64,000 nt of DNA from Planctomycetota bacterium (GTDB taxonomy: Bacteria; Planctomycetota; UBA1135; GCA-002748355), in NCBI GenBank assembly GCA_020638795.1, contig JACKHW010000002.1, forward strand, positions 496,001 through 560,000. Direction: 5' to 3'. The position numbers and the translations under genes were made by a program. Positions 17,446-26,633 of the stretch are shown here, one piece after another; positions within the stretch are counted from its first letter, which is position 1, and every line of letters starts with the position of its first letter. The notes beneath the pieces are model-generated. The model was not told where the DNA came from and ran no database searches. It worked only from the letters and a program-made list of their open reading frames with translations.

Positions 17446-18372
17446 TCAGCAGAAGAGAGCGCGGGCGGAAGCGATGTCTGACGCGATTTGGTCCGCGAGC
17501 TGCGCTTCGTTCGAGAAGCGCCGTTCGCCGCGGATGCGCGCTACGAAGTCGACGGTCATCGGTTCTGCGTACAGGTCGAGGTCGGGCGATTGGTCGAGGA
17601 CGTGGACTTCGAGACGCGGACCTTGGCCCGCAAACGTTGGCCTGGTGCCGAGATTGGCGACGGCGGGTGCGGACGTGAGTGCGCGCGATCGCACCGTGGC
17701 GCGGACTGCGTAGACGCCGTCGGCTGGCACGCAGAGAGGGGGAATGCGCACGTTCGCCGTCGCGAATCCGAGCTGTCGCCCGCGCGCATCGCCGTGTTCG
17801 ACGATTCCCGTGAGGGAATATGCGTATCCGAGCATCTCGTTGGCCACCTCGAGTTCCCCCCGGGTCAAAGCTTCGCGGATGGCCGACGCACTCACCGCGT
17901 GCCCGCGATGCACGAAACGATCGATCCGCTCCGCCGCGACCCCGAGTTCTCGGAAGCGTTCCACCGTGCCCTCCCGCCGCCGACAAATCGCAGCGTCGTA
18001 TCCGAACACGAGCGCAACGCACCCGAGACCTTCGACCAGAACCGATCGATGGAACTCGGCAGCCGTCATTTCCATGAGCGAGCGATCGAAGTCGAGCACG
18101 TAGGTTGCATCGACGCCTGCTGCCGCGAGACGCGCGAGCCTTTCTTCGATCGTCATCAGCGGCGCGGGAGCCATCCCGCTCACGAGCGCATCCGGATGTC
18201 CTCGAAACGTCAGGACGACGGCGCGCGCCGACTGGTTCGAAGCCACGGCCTGCAATCGGGTGAGCAACGCCATGTGTCCCCGATGCATCCCATCGAAGAC
18301 ACCGATCGTGACGACCGTCGCACCTTCGACCGTCCGCGTGTCCGCGCGCGGCAGTCCTTCAACGAGCAGCAT
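17446..18372 (-). CDS. ribF: Bifunctional riboflavin kinase / FMN adenylyltransferase
   Basis: A 308-residue protein that phosphorylates riboflavin to FMN and adenylates FMN to FAD in the cytoplasm. The FAD synthetase half shows the nucleotidyltransferase signature TIGVFDGMHRGH and VVLTFRGHPDALV; the riboflavin kinase half shows GRQLGFATANV (family GRxxGxPTAN), VANLGTRPTF and VDFVARIRGERRF. ATG 18372 gives the usual length; it overlaps the end of def by 14 bases, so the two genes are translationally linked. The frame is open to 18465 but that would lie inside def. Confidence 0.93.
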   Translation of the reverse strand: MLLVEGLPRADTRTVEGATVVTIGVFDGMHRGHMALLTRLQAVASNQSARAVVLTFRGHPDALVSGMAPAPLMTIEERLARLAAAGVDATYVLDFDRSLMEMTAAEFHRSVLVEGLGCVALVFGYDAAICRRREGTVERFRELGVAAERIDRFVHRGHAVSASAIREALTRGELEVANEMLGYAYSLTGIVEHGDARGRQLGFATANVRIPPLCVPADGVYAVRATVRSRALTSAPAVANLGTRPTFAGQGPRLEVHVLDQSPDLDLYAEPMTVDFVARIRGERRFSNEAQLADQIASDIASARALFC

Positions 18373-18877
18373 GCTGGGAGCGCCAGCGATCCTCGAGTTC
18401 TTCGATTTGATTGCGCGTGCGAATCTTGTCCGCCGGTGAGAAGCGATCGATGAAGACGATCCCATTGAGGTGATCCATCTCGTGCTGAATCACGCGCGCG
18501 AGAAAATCCTCGGCGACGAACTCCGTCGGCTGCCCGTCGAGGTCGATCGCGTGCACGACGATCTTGAGCGCGCGCTGCACGTCCCCCCAAATCCCCGGGA
18601 AGCTCAAGCAGCCCTCTTGTCCCCACTCCTTGCCTTTGCGAGACACGATGCGGGGGTTGACGAGAACGAGTTCTTCTTCGGGCTTGTCCTTTTCACCCGT
18701 CGGATTGAGCACGAGAACCGCCTCACTGATACCGACCTGTGGCGCCGCGAGGCCGACACCCTGCGTCTCGTACATCAGGTCGAACATTTGACGCGCGCGT
18801 TCTTTCCAAGGCGACGTGTCGTCCACGGCTTTCGTGCCACGGCGCAGAACAGGATCAGGGTAGAGGACGATTTTCAT
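18359..18877 (-). CDS. def: Peptide deformylase
   Basis: A 172-residue metalloenzyme that removes the formyl group from the N-terminal methionine of new proteins. All three family motifs are present: GVGLAAPQ (about residue 41), EGCLSFPG with the metal-binding Cys, and QHEMDHLNG with the two His ligands and catalytic Glu. Length and start match the family (MKIVLYPDPVLR). It is the first gene of a two-gene overlapping unit with ribF. Confidence 0.96.
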   Translation of the reverse strand: MKIVLYPDPVLRRGTKAVDDTSPWKERARQMFDLMYETQGVGLAAPQVGISEAVLVLNPTGEKDKPEEELVLVNPRIVSRKGKEWGQEGCLSFPGIWGDVQRALKIVVHAIDLDGQPTEFVAEDFLARVIQHEMDHLNGIVFIDRFSPADKIRTRNQIEELEDRWRSQHAAR

Positions 18878-19019
18878 GTCGGATTACCTGGCTCGAATGT
18901 AGCAGCGAATTGCAGATTGCGAGGTCTCCTTGTCCTGTCTACTGCTCGGGATTCTGCATGAACGACGTCAAGAACGTGTCGCGTCGCGACTCACGGACCG
19001 GAGGCGGCGTCGTCCGCGC

Positions 19020-20522
19020 TCAACGGTGTCCTAGCGCCCGCATCGCCTCGTCGACGAGGAAACGATAGTACTGGCGGATGTTCTCACGGTTCGGAGCGAG
19101 TTCGATGGTCATCGCAGGAGGATTCCCTTCGAGAAGAGTGCCATCCCCACGCAACGTCTCCCCGTCCGCCCAGTGAAACATGCCGAGTTCGTTTCCCGTG
19201 GTCGGCGAGATCAGGACTTCGGAGTCGATGGCAGCCGTGCCGCGTCCGTTGGTCGGTCGTCCGATCCCGGTCGCGAGATGTTGGTCGAGTACGATCGCCG
19301 CCACGCGATCGACGCTCGCATCCCCGCAGGGTCCGAACACGCACACGGCACGCCCCCGGAACCGCACTCGCGGCGCCGGGGACGTGACTCGCGCCGAGGC
19401 TTCGACCGGTCTGGCTCCGAGCGTCGGCGCAGCTTGCGTCACAAGTGGCAGAATGGGGGAGTTGAACAGGTGCGCCAAGAGAATCGAGCCATCGGCGCCA
19501 CCGGCACATCGAGAGAAATCGATGATGAGATCGTGCGCGAGAAGGTCGTGAGTCGTGGCGTGCTCCATCAAGGTCGCGAGGTCCGGCTCGAGCGATGCAG
19601 TGAACGAGTGGCAAGCGATGACGAGGACCTTGGCGGTTCCGGCGTAGGTGAACACCTCGAACGACGGCGTCGCGAGCACACGTGAGAACCCGTCGTAGTA
19701 GGGATCATCGACGCGCTGCCACAGATCGATCGGGCCCTTCGACCAGCCGAAGACCACGTCGTACTCACGGCCGTTGCTGCGTCGCAGCCTCAAGCCTGGC
19801 TGCTGCGGTGCGAGTGCAAGCGGCCAATCCGAATGGCGCACGCGAAGTGCGGCCGCTAGCCGGACTCTCGTCGCGGCTTCCGTCGAGTCGACGACGAGCT
19901 CGCGCGCGCTTCGGATCCACTCGTCGATCTTCAGCCCATGGATCCCGACGACGACATCTCCGATCTCGGGGCGCGAACCCTCGAGAAAATGATCGGGATC
20001 GAATGGCAGATCTCGGACGAAGAAGCGTGGCGAGCCGTCCTCGTTGCTGTCCACGCCGAACTCGAGTGGCAGCGCATGCGGCGCATCGGTCGGCTCTCCG
20101 TCCGCGGACGCCGCATCCACGACCGACGCCGCACGGACGGGGTCCAGCCCTCCGCGGCCACGACGCGCATGGAAGGCGCGAATCGCGAGCCAGAGCTCTT
20201 CGTCAGAAGCCGCGGTTTCGAAGCGTGTTCGCAGCTGCTCGAAGTCCGTTCGCCGAGCCTGCGCTCCCGGGTCGCGTGCGATCGCTTTGGCGAGCAGGAC
20301 GTCGAACATGCTGCTGCGAGCCGCCATTTCGGGGGTGCGCACCATGGCGGGGCGCGGGACCGCACATCCTCCTACGAGTAGGGAGGTGCAGAGCAACGAG
20401 CTGCAAAGCAGAGGAATGCGGCGGAACTGCCCGAACGGAAGTGGCAAGAGGAACGGCTGCGCCCGGAGCGGCGGGCTGCCGGGTTCGTCGTGCCCGCGGC
20501 CGGGTCGGCAGGTGGTGGGCAT
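19020..20522 (-). CDS. S41-peptidase-like lipoprotein
   Basis: A 500-residue protein from ATG 20522, chosen because a lipoprotein signal with LLVGGC lipobox follows about 45 residues later; the frame is open to 20765. After a helical segment there is a PDZ-like stretch (GDVVVGIHGLKIDEWIRSA). Then comes a core resembling tail-specific S41 proteases: VLVIACHSF, a DLIIDFSRCAGGADG segment where the family has DLRxNxGG, AVCVFGPCGDASVDRVAAIV, a GRPTNGRGT loop and ISPTTGNELG. The catalytic Ser and Lys cannot be placed with certainty. It is probably anchored on the outside of a membrane. Confidence 0.65.
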   Translation of the reverse strand: MPTTCRPGRGHDEPGSPPLRAQPFLLPLPFGQFRRIPLLCSSLLCTSLLVGGCAVPRPAMVRTPEMAARSSMFDVLLAKAIARDPGAQARRTDFEQLRTRFETAASDEELWLAIRAFHARRGRGGLDPVRAASVVDAASADGEPTDAPHALPLEFGVDSNEDGSPRFFVRDLPFDPDHFLEGSRPEIGDVVVGIHGLKIDEWIRSARELVVDSTEAATRVRLAAALRVRHSDWPLALAPQQPGLRLRRSNGREYDVVFGWSKGPIDLWQRVDDPYYDGFSRVLATPSFEVFTYAGTAKVLVIACHSFTASLEPDLATLMEHATTHDLLAHDLIIDFSRCAGGADGSILLAHLFNSPILPLVTQAAPTLGARPVEASARVTSPAPRVRFRGRAVCVFGPCGDASVDRVAAIVLDQHLATGIGRPTNGRGTAAIDSEVLISPTTGNELGMFHWADGETLRGDGTLLEGNPPAMTIELAPNRENIRQYYRFLVDEAMRALGHR

Positions 20523-20697
20523 CGCACGGAGCTTAGCAGCGCGTCGACGAAGTCCGGTAGATGCGGTGTGCGTGATTTCGCCGTCCCGTTGCCTGCGAAT
20601 CCTCGGTTCGCTAACCTTTTCGCCCCCCCGTGCCGCCCGCCCCCGAGCGGCGGTCCGACAATCGACAGGACGCACGAGCGCCACGTCGAGGCGATCG

Positions 20698-22068
20698 ATG
20701 GATCTCAGCAAACAAATCCAAAAGGCCGACGAGGCAGTCAAGCGGCGAAACTGGGCGCTCGCCATCAGCCTCTACCAGAGCATCCTCGATCTCGACCCGA
20801 ACTCGGGCGAGGCGCGGCTCGGGTTGCGCAAGGCCCTCGACGGCAAATTCGAGGGCAAGAAGGGCGGCGGGAACGCCCTCTCGTACGTCGGTGGGTTCTT
20901 GCCGCTCTTGAGTGCTGGATTCGCCAAGCTGACCAAGGGACATGCCGCGCGCGCGCGCAATCTCGAGCGCTTCCTCGTGCAGGCGCCGCACCACGTCGGC
21001 GCCAATCTCGGGCTCGGTGATGCGCTGTGGCAGGCCGGGCATCTCGCGTCCGCGTACGTCGTGTATCGGCACCTCGGTGACCGCATCCTCGAGGGCGGGA
21101 GGCAGGGGAAGCACGCCGAAGTGGGCGGGCGCGCTCTCCGCGCAGCGGGTGCGTGTGCCCAGGAGCTGGGGCAGTTCGACGATGCGGCCGAGTGTTTCGA
21201 AGCCGCGCTCGAACTCAACCCGAGGGACCAGGAAGCGCAGCGCGCCCGCAAGAATCTCGCGGCCGAGGGCCAGCTCGGCAAGGGCGGTTTCGCGACGGCC
21301 GGATCGAGCCGCGAGCTCCTCAAGGACGCCGAGCAAACGAAGCGCCTCGAACAAGCCCAACGCAAGCAGCATCGCAGTGCCGACGAACTCGGTGACGCGC
21401 TCAAGGCCGCCAAGAAGCGCCTCGCCGACGATCCCGACGATGCGTCCGCGTTGCGCGACGTCGGCGAACTCTCGGCCAAGCTCGGCAAGATCGACGATGC
21501 ACTCGACCATCTCGAACGAGCTCTGATCAAGACCCCGGACGACGCGAACCTCGCCGGCCTCGTGGCCGAACTCCAGGTTCGCGAGGCCGAAGGCGATCTC
21601 GACCGCGCCCGCAAGCTCGGCGATACGACGAAGATCGAGCGCCTCGAGAAGAAGATCGCGACGATCCGCCGCGAGAGCCTCGAGAAGCGCGTCGCGGCGC
21701 ATCCGACGGATCTGGGGTTGCGCCATCAGTTCGGCGAGGCGCTGTTCGGCGCCGGCGAGTTCGACGCCGCGATCGCCGAATTCCAGCGTTCGGTCAAGGA
21801 TCCGCGCCACAGCGTGGACGCACGGATCTGGCTCGGGCGGGCGTTCCGGGCCAAGGGGCTCGACGATCTCGCCAAGAACCAGCTCGAAGAAGCGCTCGAG
21901 GCCGCTGGTCCCAAGAGCGACAAGGGCCTCGAACTCCTGTATGAACTCGGTTGTCTCGCCGCCGACCACGGGAACTCCGATGAAGCGCGCCGATGTTTCG
22001 GCCGCATCCTCGAAGTGAACATCGGCTACAAGGACGCCGCGACCCGATTGGAGGCACTCGGAGCGTGA
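20698..22068 (+). CDS. TPR-repeat protein
   Basis: A 456-residue soluble protein without signal peptide, starting at ATG 20698 (MDLSKQIQKADEAVKRRNW). It contains several tetratricopeptide-like helix pairs, for example WALAISLYQSILDLDPNSG, FDDAAECFEAALELNPRD, IDDALDHLERALIKTPDD and FDAAIAEFQRSVKDPRHS, with long Lys/Glu/Arg-rich helices between residues 200 and 310. It is probably a protein-interaction scaffold; the partner is unknown. It precedes rpsT by 66 bases on the same strand. The frame is open far upstream but only this part looks coding. Confidence 0.85.
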   Translation: MDLSKQIQKADEAVKRRNWALAISLYQSILDLDPNSGEARLGLRKALDGKFEGKKGGGNALSYVGGFLPLLSAGFAKLTKGHAARARNLERFLVQAPHHVGANLGLGDALWQAGHLASAYVVYRHLGDRILEGGRQGKHAEVGGRALRAAGACAQELGQFDDAAECFEAALELNPRDQEAQRARKNLAAEGQLGKGGFATAGSSRELLKDAEQTKRLEQAQRKQHRSADELGDALKAAKKRLADDPDDASALRDVGELSAKLGKIDDALDHLERALIKTPDDANLAGLVAELQVREAEGDLDRARKLGDTTKIERLEKKIATIRRESLEKRVAAHPTDLGLRHQFGEALFGAGEFDAAIAEFQRSVKDPRHSVDARIWLGRAFRAKGLDDLAKNQLEEALEAAGPKSDKGLELLYELGCLAADHGNSDEARRCFGRILEVNIGYKDAATRLEALGA

Positions 22069-22134
22069 CGTCGCCGATCGAGTGCCCGTAGCCGTAACGA
22101 ACAACGAACCAAAGACCAGAGTCCGAAGACTTCC

Positions 22135-22398
22135 ATGCCCAACATCAAGAGCGCGAAGAAGCGCCTCAAGCAGGACGCGGTCCGCCGCGTCGAGAACAAG
22201 ACGAAGAAGTCGATGATGCGCACGTGGATCCGCAAGCTCAACGAAGCGGTCCAAGCCGGCGACAAGACCGAAGCGCAGAAGATGCTCCCGACGGTCTTCA
22301 AGAAGATCGACAAGGCCGCGAAGGCCGGCTGCATCCACGCCAACACCGCGAGCCGTCGTAAGGCTCTCGCTTCGCGTCGCGTTCACGCGATGTCGTGA
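22135..22398 (+). CDS. rpsT: 30S ribosomal protein S20
   Basis: An 87-residue basic protein that binds 16S rRNA during 30S subunit assembly. It starts MPNIKSAKKRLKQD and continues with a Lys/Arg-rich helical hairpin (RRVENKTKKSMMRTWIRKL) and the typical ending IHANTASRRKALASRRV. Length matches the family (about 85-90). The stop overlaps the GTG start of the M28 peptidase (GTGA). Confidence 0.95.
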   Translation: MPNIKSAKKRLKQDAVRRVENKTKKSMMRTWIRKLNEAVQAGDKTEAQKMLPTVFKKIDKAAKAGCIHANTASRRKALASRRVHAMS

Positions 22399-23426
22399 GA
22401 GCACGCCGCGAGCGCGGTGTTCGTCGACGTCCGCTGCTGTGGATCCTCGGGGCGTTCGTGCTCCTGATCGGCGCCCTCGTCGTCACGGCGTGGGCCCTCA
22501 TGATCCGCGTCAAGCCATCGGTCGAGCGGCCCGTGCTCGATGTGCAGCAGCAGCGTGAGATCGAAGCGCTGCGCGCCTCACTGCGGGGGCACGTCGAGAT
22601 GCTCGCGGTCGAGATTGGCGAACGTCATCTCGCGAAGCCGCAGAACCTAGAACGAGCAGCGACGTACATCGAGACCCGGTTCTCGCGCGCAGGGGATCCG
22701 CATCGCGAGCCCTTCGACGTCGAAGGTCGGAGTTGCGCCAACGTCGTGCTCGAGCTTCCAGGAACGAGCGATCGGCTCGTCATCGTGGGCGCGCACTACG
22801 ATACGGCATTCGGGACACCGGGCGCCGACGACAACGCGACCGGCGTTGCTGCGCTTCTCGAGATCGCGGCAGCGTTGCGCGGCACGATCAGCAAGCGGAC
22901 GATTCGCTTCGTAGCGTTCGTCAACGAGGAGCCTCCGCACTTTCGCACACCGCACATGGGGAGCGCGGTGCATGCCCTCGGCTGCAAGGCCGCCGGGGAC
23001 ACGATCGATGCGATGCTCGCGCTCGAGATGCTCGGGTCGTTCTCGACTGAAGCGGGCTCGCAGCGGTATCCGTCACCATTCTCGTGGTTCTATCCGAGCA
23101 CCGGCGACTTCATCGCGGTCGTCGGCAACCTCGATTCGCGCTCGCTCGTTCGCGATTGCCTCGAACACTTCCAGCGCGCGAGCGACTTCCCCGTCGAAGG
23201 CGTTGCGACCTTCGCGTCGCTGCCAGGTATCGACTGGTCCGACCATCGATCCTTCTGGGCGCAGGGCTATCCAGCCGTGATGTGGACGGATACCGCGTTG
23301 TTCCGCAACCGGAACTATCACGAAGCGTCCGACACGCTCGCGACGATCGACTTCGAGTCGTTCGCCAGGGTCGTTCACGGGTTGATTTCCGTCGTGCGTG
23401 ATCTCGCGAACAGCGACGAGGACTGA
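22395..23426 (+). CDS. M28-family zinc aminopeptidase-like protein
   Basis: A 343-residue protein whose GTG start overlaps the rpsT stop. An N-terminal transmembrane segment (LLWILGAFVLLIGALVVTAW) makes it a membrane-anchored protein with the catalytic domain outside the cytoplasm. Zinc-binding motifs of M28 are clear: VGAHYDTAFGTPGADDNATG (His and bridging Asp), NEEPPHF (catalytic Glu-Glu) and a late His in RNYHEASDT. Related enzymes release N-terminal amino acids or act as glutaminyl cyclases. It is followed four bases later by the sulfatase. Confidence 0.9.
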   Translation: MRARRERGVRRRPLLWILGAFVLLIGALVVTAWALMIRVKPSVERPVLDVQQQREIEALRASLRGHVEMLAVEIGERHLAKPQNLERAATYIETRFSRAGDPHREPFDVEGRSCANVVLELPGTSDRLVIVGAHYDTAFGTPGADDNATGVAALLEIAAALRGTISKRTIRFVAFVNEEPPHFRTPHMGSAVHALGCKAAGDTIDAMLALEMLGSFSTEAGSQRYPSPFSWFYPSTGDFIAVVGNLDSRSLVRDCLEHFQRASDFPVEGVATFASLPGIDWSDHRSFWAQGYPAVMWTDTALFRNRNYHEASDTLATIDFESFARVVHGLISVVRDLANSDED

Positions 23427-23430
23427 ACTC

Positions 23431-25269
23431 ATGCGAAGCGCCATGCATCCGTTGCTTCCCTCCTTCGTTATCGCAGTTACTGCGTTCGCGTGCGTGAGCC
23501 TCGGTGCGCGTGTCGAGTCGCAGACGCTTCCTGCGGATCGGCCCAACATCCTCTGGATCACGTCGGAGGACAACGCTGCGCACTGGCTCGGTTGCTACGG
23601 CAATGTGCAGGCGCGGACGCCGCGTCTCGATGAGCTTGCGCGTGGGGGGCTGCGCTTTCGTCACGCGTACTCCAACGCACCGGTGTGCGCCGTTGCGCGA
23701 TCGACGCTCCTGACTGGTGTGCACGCGCCGAGTCAGGGGACGCAGCACATGCGCAGTCGGTGCGCGATCCCCGAGCGATTCGTGCCCTATCCGACGTTGT
23801 TGCGGGACGCTGGCTATTGGTGCTCCAATCGAAGCAAGACCGACTTCAACATCCGTGGCGACGATAGGGCGTGTTGGGACGCTTGCTCCGGGAAGGCGAG
23901 CTGGCGGGGTCGGCGCGAGGGACAGCCGTTCTTCTCGATCGTCAACCTCACGCTTTCGCACGAGAGTTCGCTGTTCCCGGCGCGCGTCGAGAAAGCGCGT
24001 GAGACGGGCCGTATCCCGAAGCGAACGCGACTGTCTCCTGCCGATGTCGTGTTGCCGCCCTACGTTCCGGATCTGCCCGAGGTGCGCAACGACTTCGCGA
24101 TCTATCACGACGTGATGACGGCGCTCGATACCGCGGTTGGGCAAGTGCTCGACCAACTCGAACGGGACGGTCTCGCGGGCGACACGATCGTCTTCTACTT
24201 CTCGGATCACGGAGGCCCGACGCCGCGCGGCAAGCGCTACCTCGAAGACACGGGCGTGCGCGTGCCGCTCCTCGTTTCGGTGCCAGAGCGTTGGCGCAAG
24301 CTCGTGCCGTTCGAACCGGGCAGTGTCGTGGACGAACTCGTGTCGTTCGTCGACTTCGCACCGACATTGCTCTCGCTCGTCGGCTCGAAGGTACCCGCGC
24401 ACATGCAAGGTCGTGCCTTTCTCGGAAAGCACCGCACAGCGCAGGCTCGAGACGCGGTCGTCTTTCTCTACGCCGATCGGTTCGATGCACTTCCCGGGAT
24501 GCGGCGGGCGATCACCGATGGACGCACGAAGTACGTCGCGTGCTTCACGCAGCATCTCCCGGGGGCGCCATACTCGCCGTACCCGTTGCAGATGCCTTCG
24601 TGGAGCGCGATGGCTCGCGCGTTCGTGGCGGGTGAACTCGAGGGCTATCACCGTTCACTGTGGTCGACGCCGCAGGCGGCTGAGCGTCTCTACGACCTCG
24701 AGAGTGATCCATTCGAAGTGCACGATCTCGCTTCGGACCCCGCCCACCGCGCACGACTCGACGCCATGCGAAAGCGCTTGCACGACGTAATGTCCGAGCT
24801 GCGCGACACGTCGCTCGTTCCCGAAGAACTCTTCGAGAGCATCGCAGGCGACGTGACCCTGTGCGATGCGGTTCGAGATCCCGCGTTTCCCCACGCGGAA
24901 TTGCTCGACTTGGCATTCGCCGCGACCACGCGAATCGTGCCGCTTTCGACATCGAACGCGTCCGAGGTCTTGCCTCGCATGACGAGCATCGCGAGCGAGA
25001 CGAAGGACCCGCTACGCCGCTACTGGGCCCTGCAGGGCCTCCTGAACTCGAGTCTCCACGAGCGCATGAACCCGTCGAGTGCGGAGACGATACGCAAGTG
25101 TTTCGAGAGTGGGCTCGGCGACGATGCGCTTCCCAACCGCGTAGTCGCTGCCTATGGGCTCGATGCCCTCGGCAGTCACGCGGCAGCGCGAGTCGCGTTC
25201 GAACGCGAACTCGAACGACCGCTTCCCGAAGCCGCGAAGTTGCGAGTCCAGCAAGCGCTCGGACGCTGA
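23431..25269 (+). CDS. Type I sulfatase with variant formylglycine motif and HEAT-like C terminus
   Basis: A 612-residue exported enzyme (signal peptide PSFVIAVTAFACVSLGARVES) expected to cleave sulfate esters. The alkaline-phosphatase-like core is intact: PNILWITSEDNA, NAPVCAVARSTLLTG and FYFSDHGGPTPRGKRYLEDTG. The formylglycine motif reads C-A-V-A-R, with Val where CxPxR has Pro, and the first metal-binding Asp-Asp pair is Glu-Asp. Residues about 480-612 are helical repeats of HEAT type (LRRYWALQGLLNSS, NRVVAAYGLDALGSHAAAR). ATG 23431 is preferred over an upstream GTG inside the M28 gene. Confidence 0.9.
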   Translation: MRSAMHPLLPSFVIAVTAFACVSLGARVESQTLPADRPNILWITSEDNAAHWLGCYGNVQARTPRLDELARGGLRFRHAYSNAPVCAVARSTLLTGVHAPSQGTQHMRSRCAIPERFVPYPTLLRDAGYWCSNRSKTDFNIRGDDRACWDACSGKASWRGRREGQPFFSIVNLTLSHESSLFPARVEKARETGRIPKRTRLSPADVVLPPYVPDLPEVRNDFAIYHDVMTALDTAVGQVLDQLERDGLAGDTIVFYFSDHGGPTPRGKRYLEDTGVRVPLLVSVPERWRKLVPFEPGSVVDELVSFVDFAPTLLSLVGSKVPAHMQGRAFLGKHRTAQARDAVVFLYADRFDALPGMRRAITDGRTKYVACFTQHLPGAPYSPYPLQMPSWSAMARAFVAGELEGYHRSLWSTPQAAERLYDLESDPFEVHDLASDPAHRARLDAMRKRLHDVMSELRDTSLVPEELFESIAGDVTLCDAVRDPAFPHAELLDLAFAATTRIVPLSTSNASEVLPRMTSIASETKDPLRRYWALQGLLNSSLHERMNPSSAETIRKCFESGLGDDALPNRVVAAYGLDALGSHAAARVAFERELERPLPEAAKLRVQQALGR

Positions 25270-25299
25270 CCGGCTTGGCGGGATCACCGCGACACGCGG

Positions 25300-25343
25300 T
25301 GCACTGCTTTGAAATGCACTGCTTTGAAATGCACTGCTCAGAA
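25300..25343. repeat. 15-bp tandem repeat, about three copies
   Basis: The unit TGCACTGCTTTGAAA occurs at 25300-25314 and 25315-25329 exactly, with a partial third copy (TGCACTGCTCAGAA) from 25330 that runs into the last codons of the opposite-strand gene. It sits between two convergent stop codons. No function is evident. Confidence 0.8.
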
Positions 25344-26462
25344 GCCTCCGCTCCATTGCGTCACGAGTCCACCGGGCCGGCTCGGCAGCCGGTAGGACGT
25401 CGCGGACACGGCGTCGGGCTTTGCCGCCCAGTAACTCTGCGCATACCCCTGCGTGACGCCGAGTTCGCTTTCGAAGAGGTTGGAGAACACGACACCGAGT
25501 GTGTTCGCCGCAGGGTCGACGACGAGCGCTTGCGTGTAGAAGCCCGCGCCGTCGAGTTTCGGATCGTTCGGGATGGGGAGTTGCGCGTACCCCTCGTACG
25601 CGGATCCGCTGGCGCGCACGGTCATCGGGCCGAAGATCTCCATGCCTGTGTAGAGCGAGTTGCCCGCGGCGCCGAGCGGCGAAAGATCGAGCGGTAGGGG
25701 GAGCACGCCCCATGTCGTCCGTGAGAACCCGATGAACCAGAAACACGGCAACGACTGCGGGAGGGATCGCAACGAGTAGTTGAGCTGTCCGCCCGGGATC
25801 TGGGAGCTGCTCGTGTCGAGCGAGAGCAAGGGGCGGTTGCCATTCGAGAGCTTTCCCGAAGTGCCGATCAACCAGAACTGTCCGTACGGTCGCGTCTCGA
25901 ACGCGTCGAGCCAGTAGCCCGAGTACCCCGTCTGCGTCGGATCGAAGCTCTTGAGGTCGAGCAGGAGGTCGCCGTCGGTCACGCGATGGATGTACGGGCG
26001 CGAAAAGACGAAGCTGACGTTGAACGGGCCCGGGCCATTCGGAAAGACGGGTTGGTACGGCAGATCGATTTTTGCATCGAAGACCGAGGTGACGACGCCG
26101 CGGATGTTGTTCGCGAAGACGCTACCCATCTTGTCGAGGGTGACCGCCGCTGGTGCCAAATCGATCGTGACGCGCGGGATGCTGCGAGCCGGGATCGGGT
26201 ACGAGCCCGTAGTTCCGCCACCCTCACGCCGAAAGGCGACACCTCGCAAGACGCACAGGCCGTTGGGTGCGATCTCGGATGCCGCCGTGACTTGTTGGAA
26301 GCGGCACTCCGGCGCGTGGAAGGGCACGTTGGCGAGCGTGTTTCCCTCCCGGCCCTCCGCGAATGGCGGGATGGTCTTCGTTCCTTGGATCGCGATCGCG
26401 GACAAGTTGGAAGAAACGAGCGTGACGACGAGCGCGAAACGGGCCCTGGAGATTGGTCGCAT
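25338..26462 (-). CDS. Secreted protein with shared C-terminal module, unknown function
   Basis: A 374-residue protein from ATG 26462 with a signal-like segment (RARFALVVTLVSSNLSAIA). The frame extends to 26612 but the added residues do not look like a protein start. The N-terminal half has CRFQQVTAASEI, then LRGVAFRREGG, a motif echoed in two paralogues at 27992-29170 and 33177-34244. The C-terminal 110 residues are one of the best examples of the shared module: FWFIGFSRTTWGVLPLPL, NSLYTGMEIFGP, then LPIPNDPKLDGAGFYTQALVVD. No enzymatic motif is visible. Probably exported. Confidence 0.7.
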   Translation of the reverse strand: MRPISRARFALVVTLVSSNLSAIAIQGTKTIPPFAEGREGNTLANVPFHAPECRFQQVTAASEIAPNGLCVLRGVAFRREGGGTTGSYPIPARSIPRVTIDLAPAAVTLDKMGSVFANNIRGVVTSVFDAKIDLPYQPVFPNGPGPFNVSFVFSRPYIHRVTDGDLLLDLKSFDPTQTGYSGYWLDAFETRPYGQFWLIGTSGKLSNGNRPLLSLDTSSSQIPGGQLNYSLRSLPQSLPCFWFIGFSRTTWGVLPLPLDLSPLGAAGNSLYTGMEIFGPMTVRASGSAYEGYAQLPIPNDPKLDGAGFYTQALVVDPAANTLGVVFSNLFESELGVTQGYAQSYWAAKPDAVSATSYRLPSRPGGLVTQWSGGF

Positions 26463-26633
26463 CCAAGGCTGCAAAGCAAACCGCGGTCCAAGCAACGGAT
26501 TCGCCCTCGCTGGCGGGTGAGACCGGAGCCGTGTGCCGGAACCGGACTCGCGGATCCAGAATCTGGAGCGGGAATCGTTCCGCGCCGCCGTCGACACGCT
26601 CCTTCCTAGCATCGTCCGACGTGGTCCCTCGGT

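Noticed and set aside
20611..22404. Long minus-strand frame (597 codons) over the TPR gene and rpsT
   Set aside because: rpsT is certain on the plus strand and the TPR pattern is clear, so the opposite frame is a shadow.
25300..25343. Short tandem repeat considered as a CRISPR remnant
   Set aside because: Units are 15 bp, directly adjacent without spacers, and no cas gene is near.
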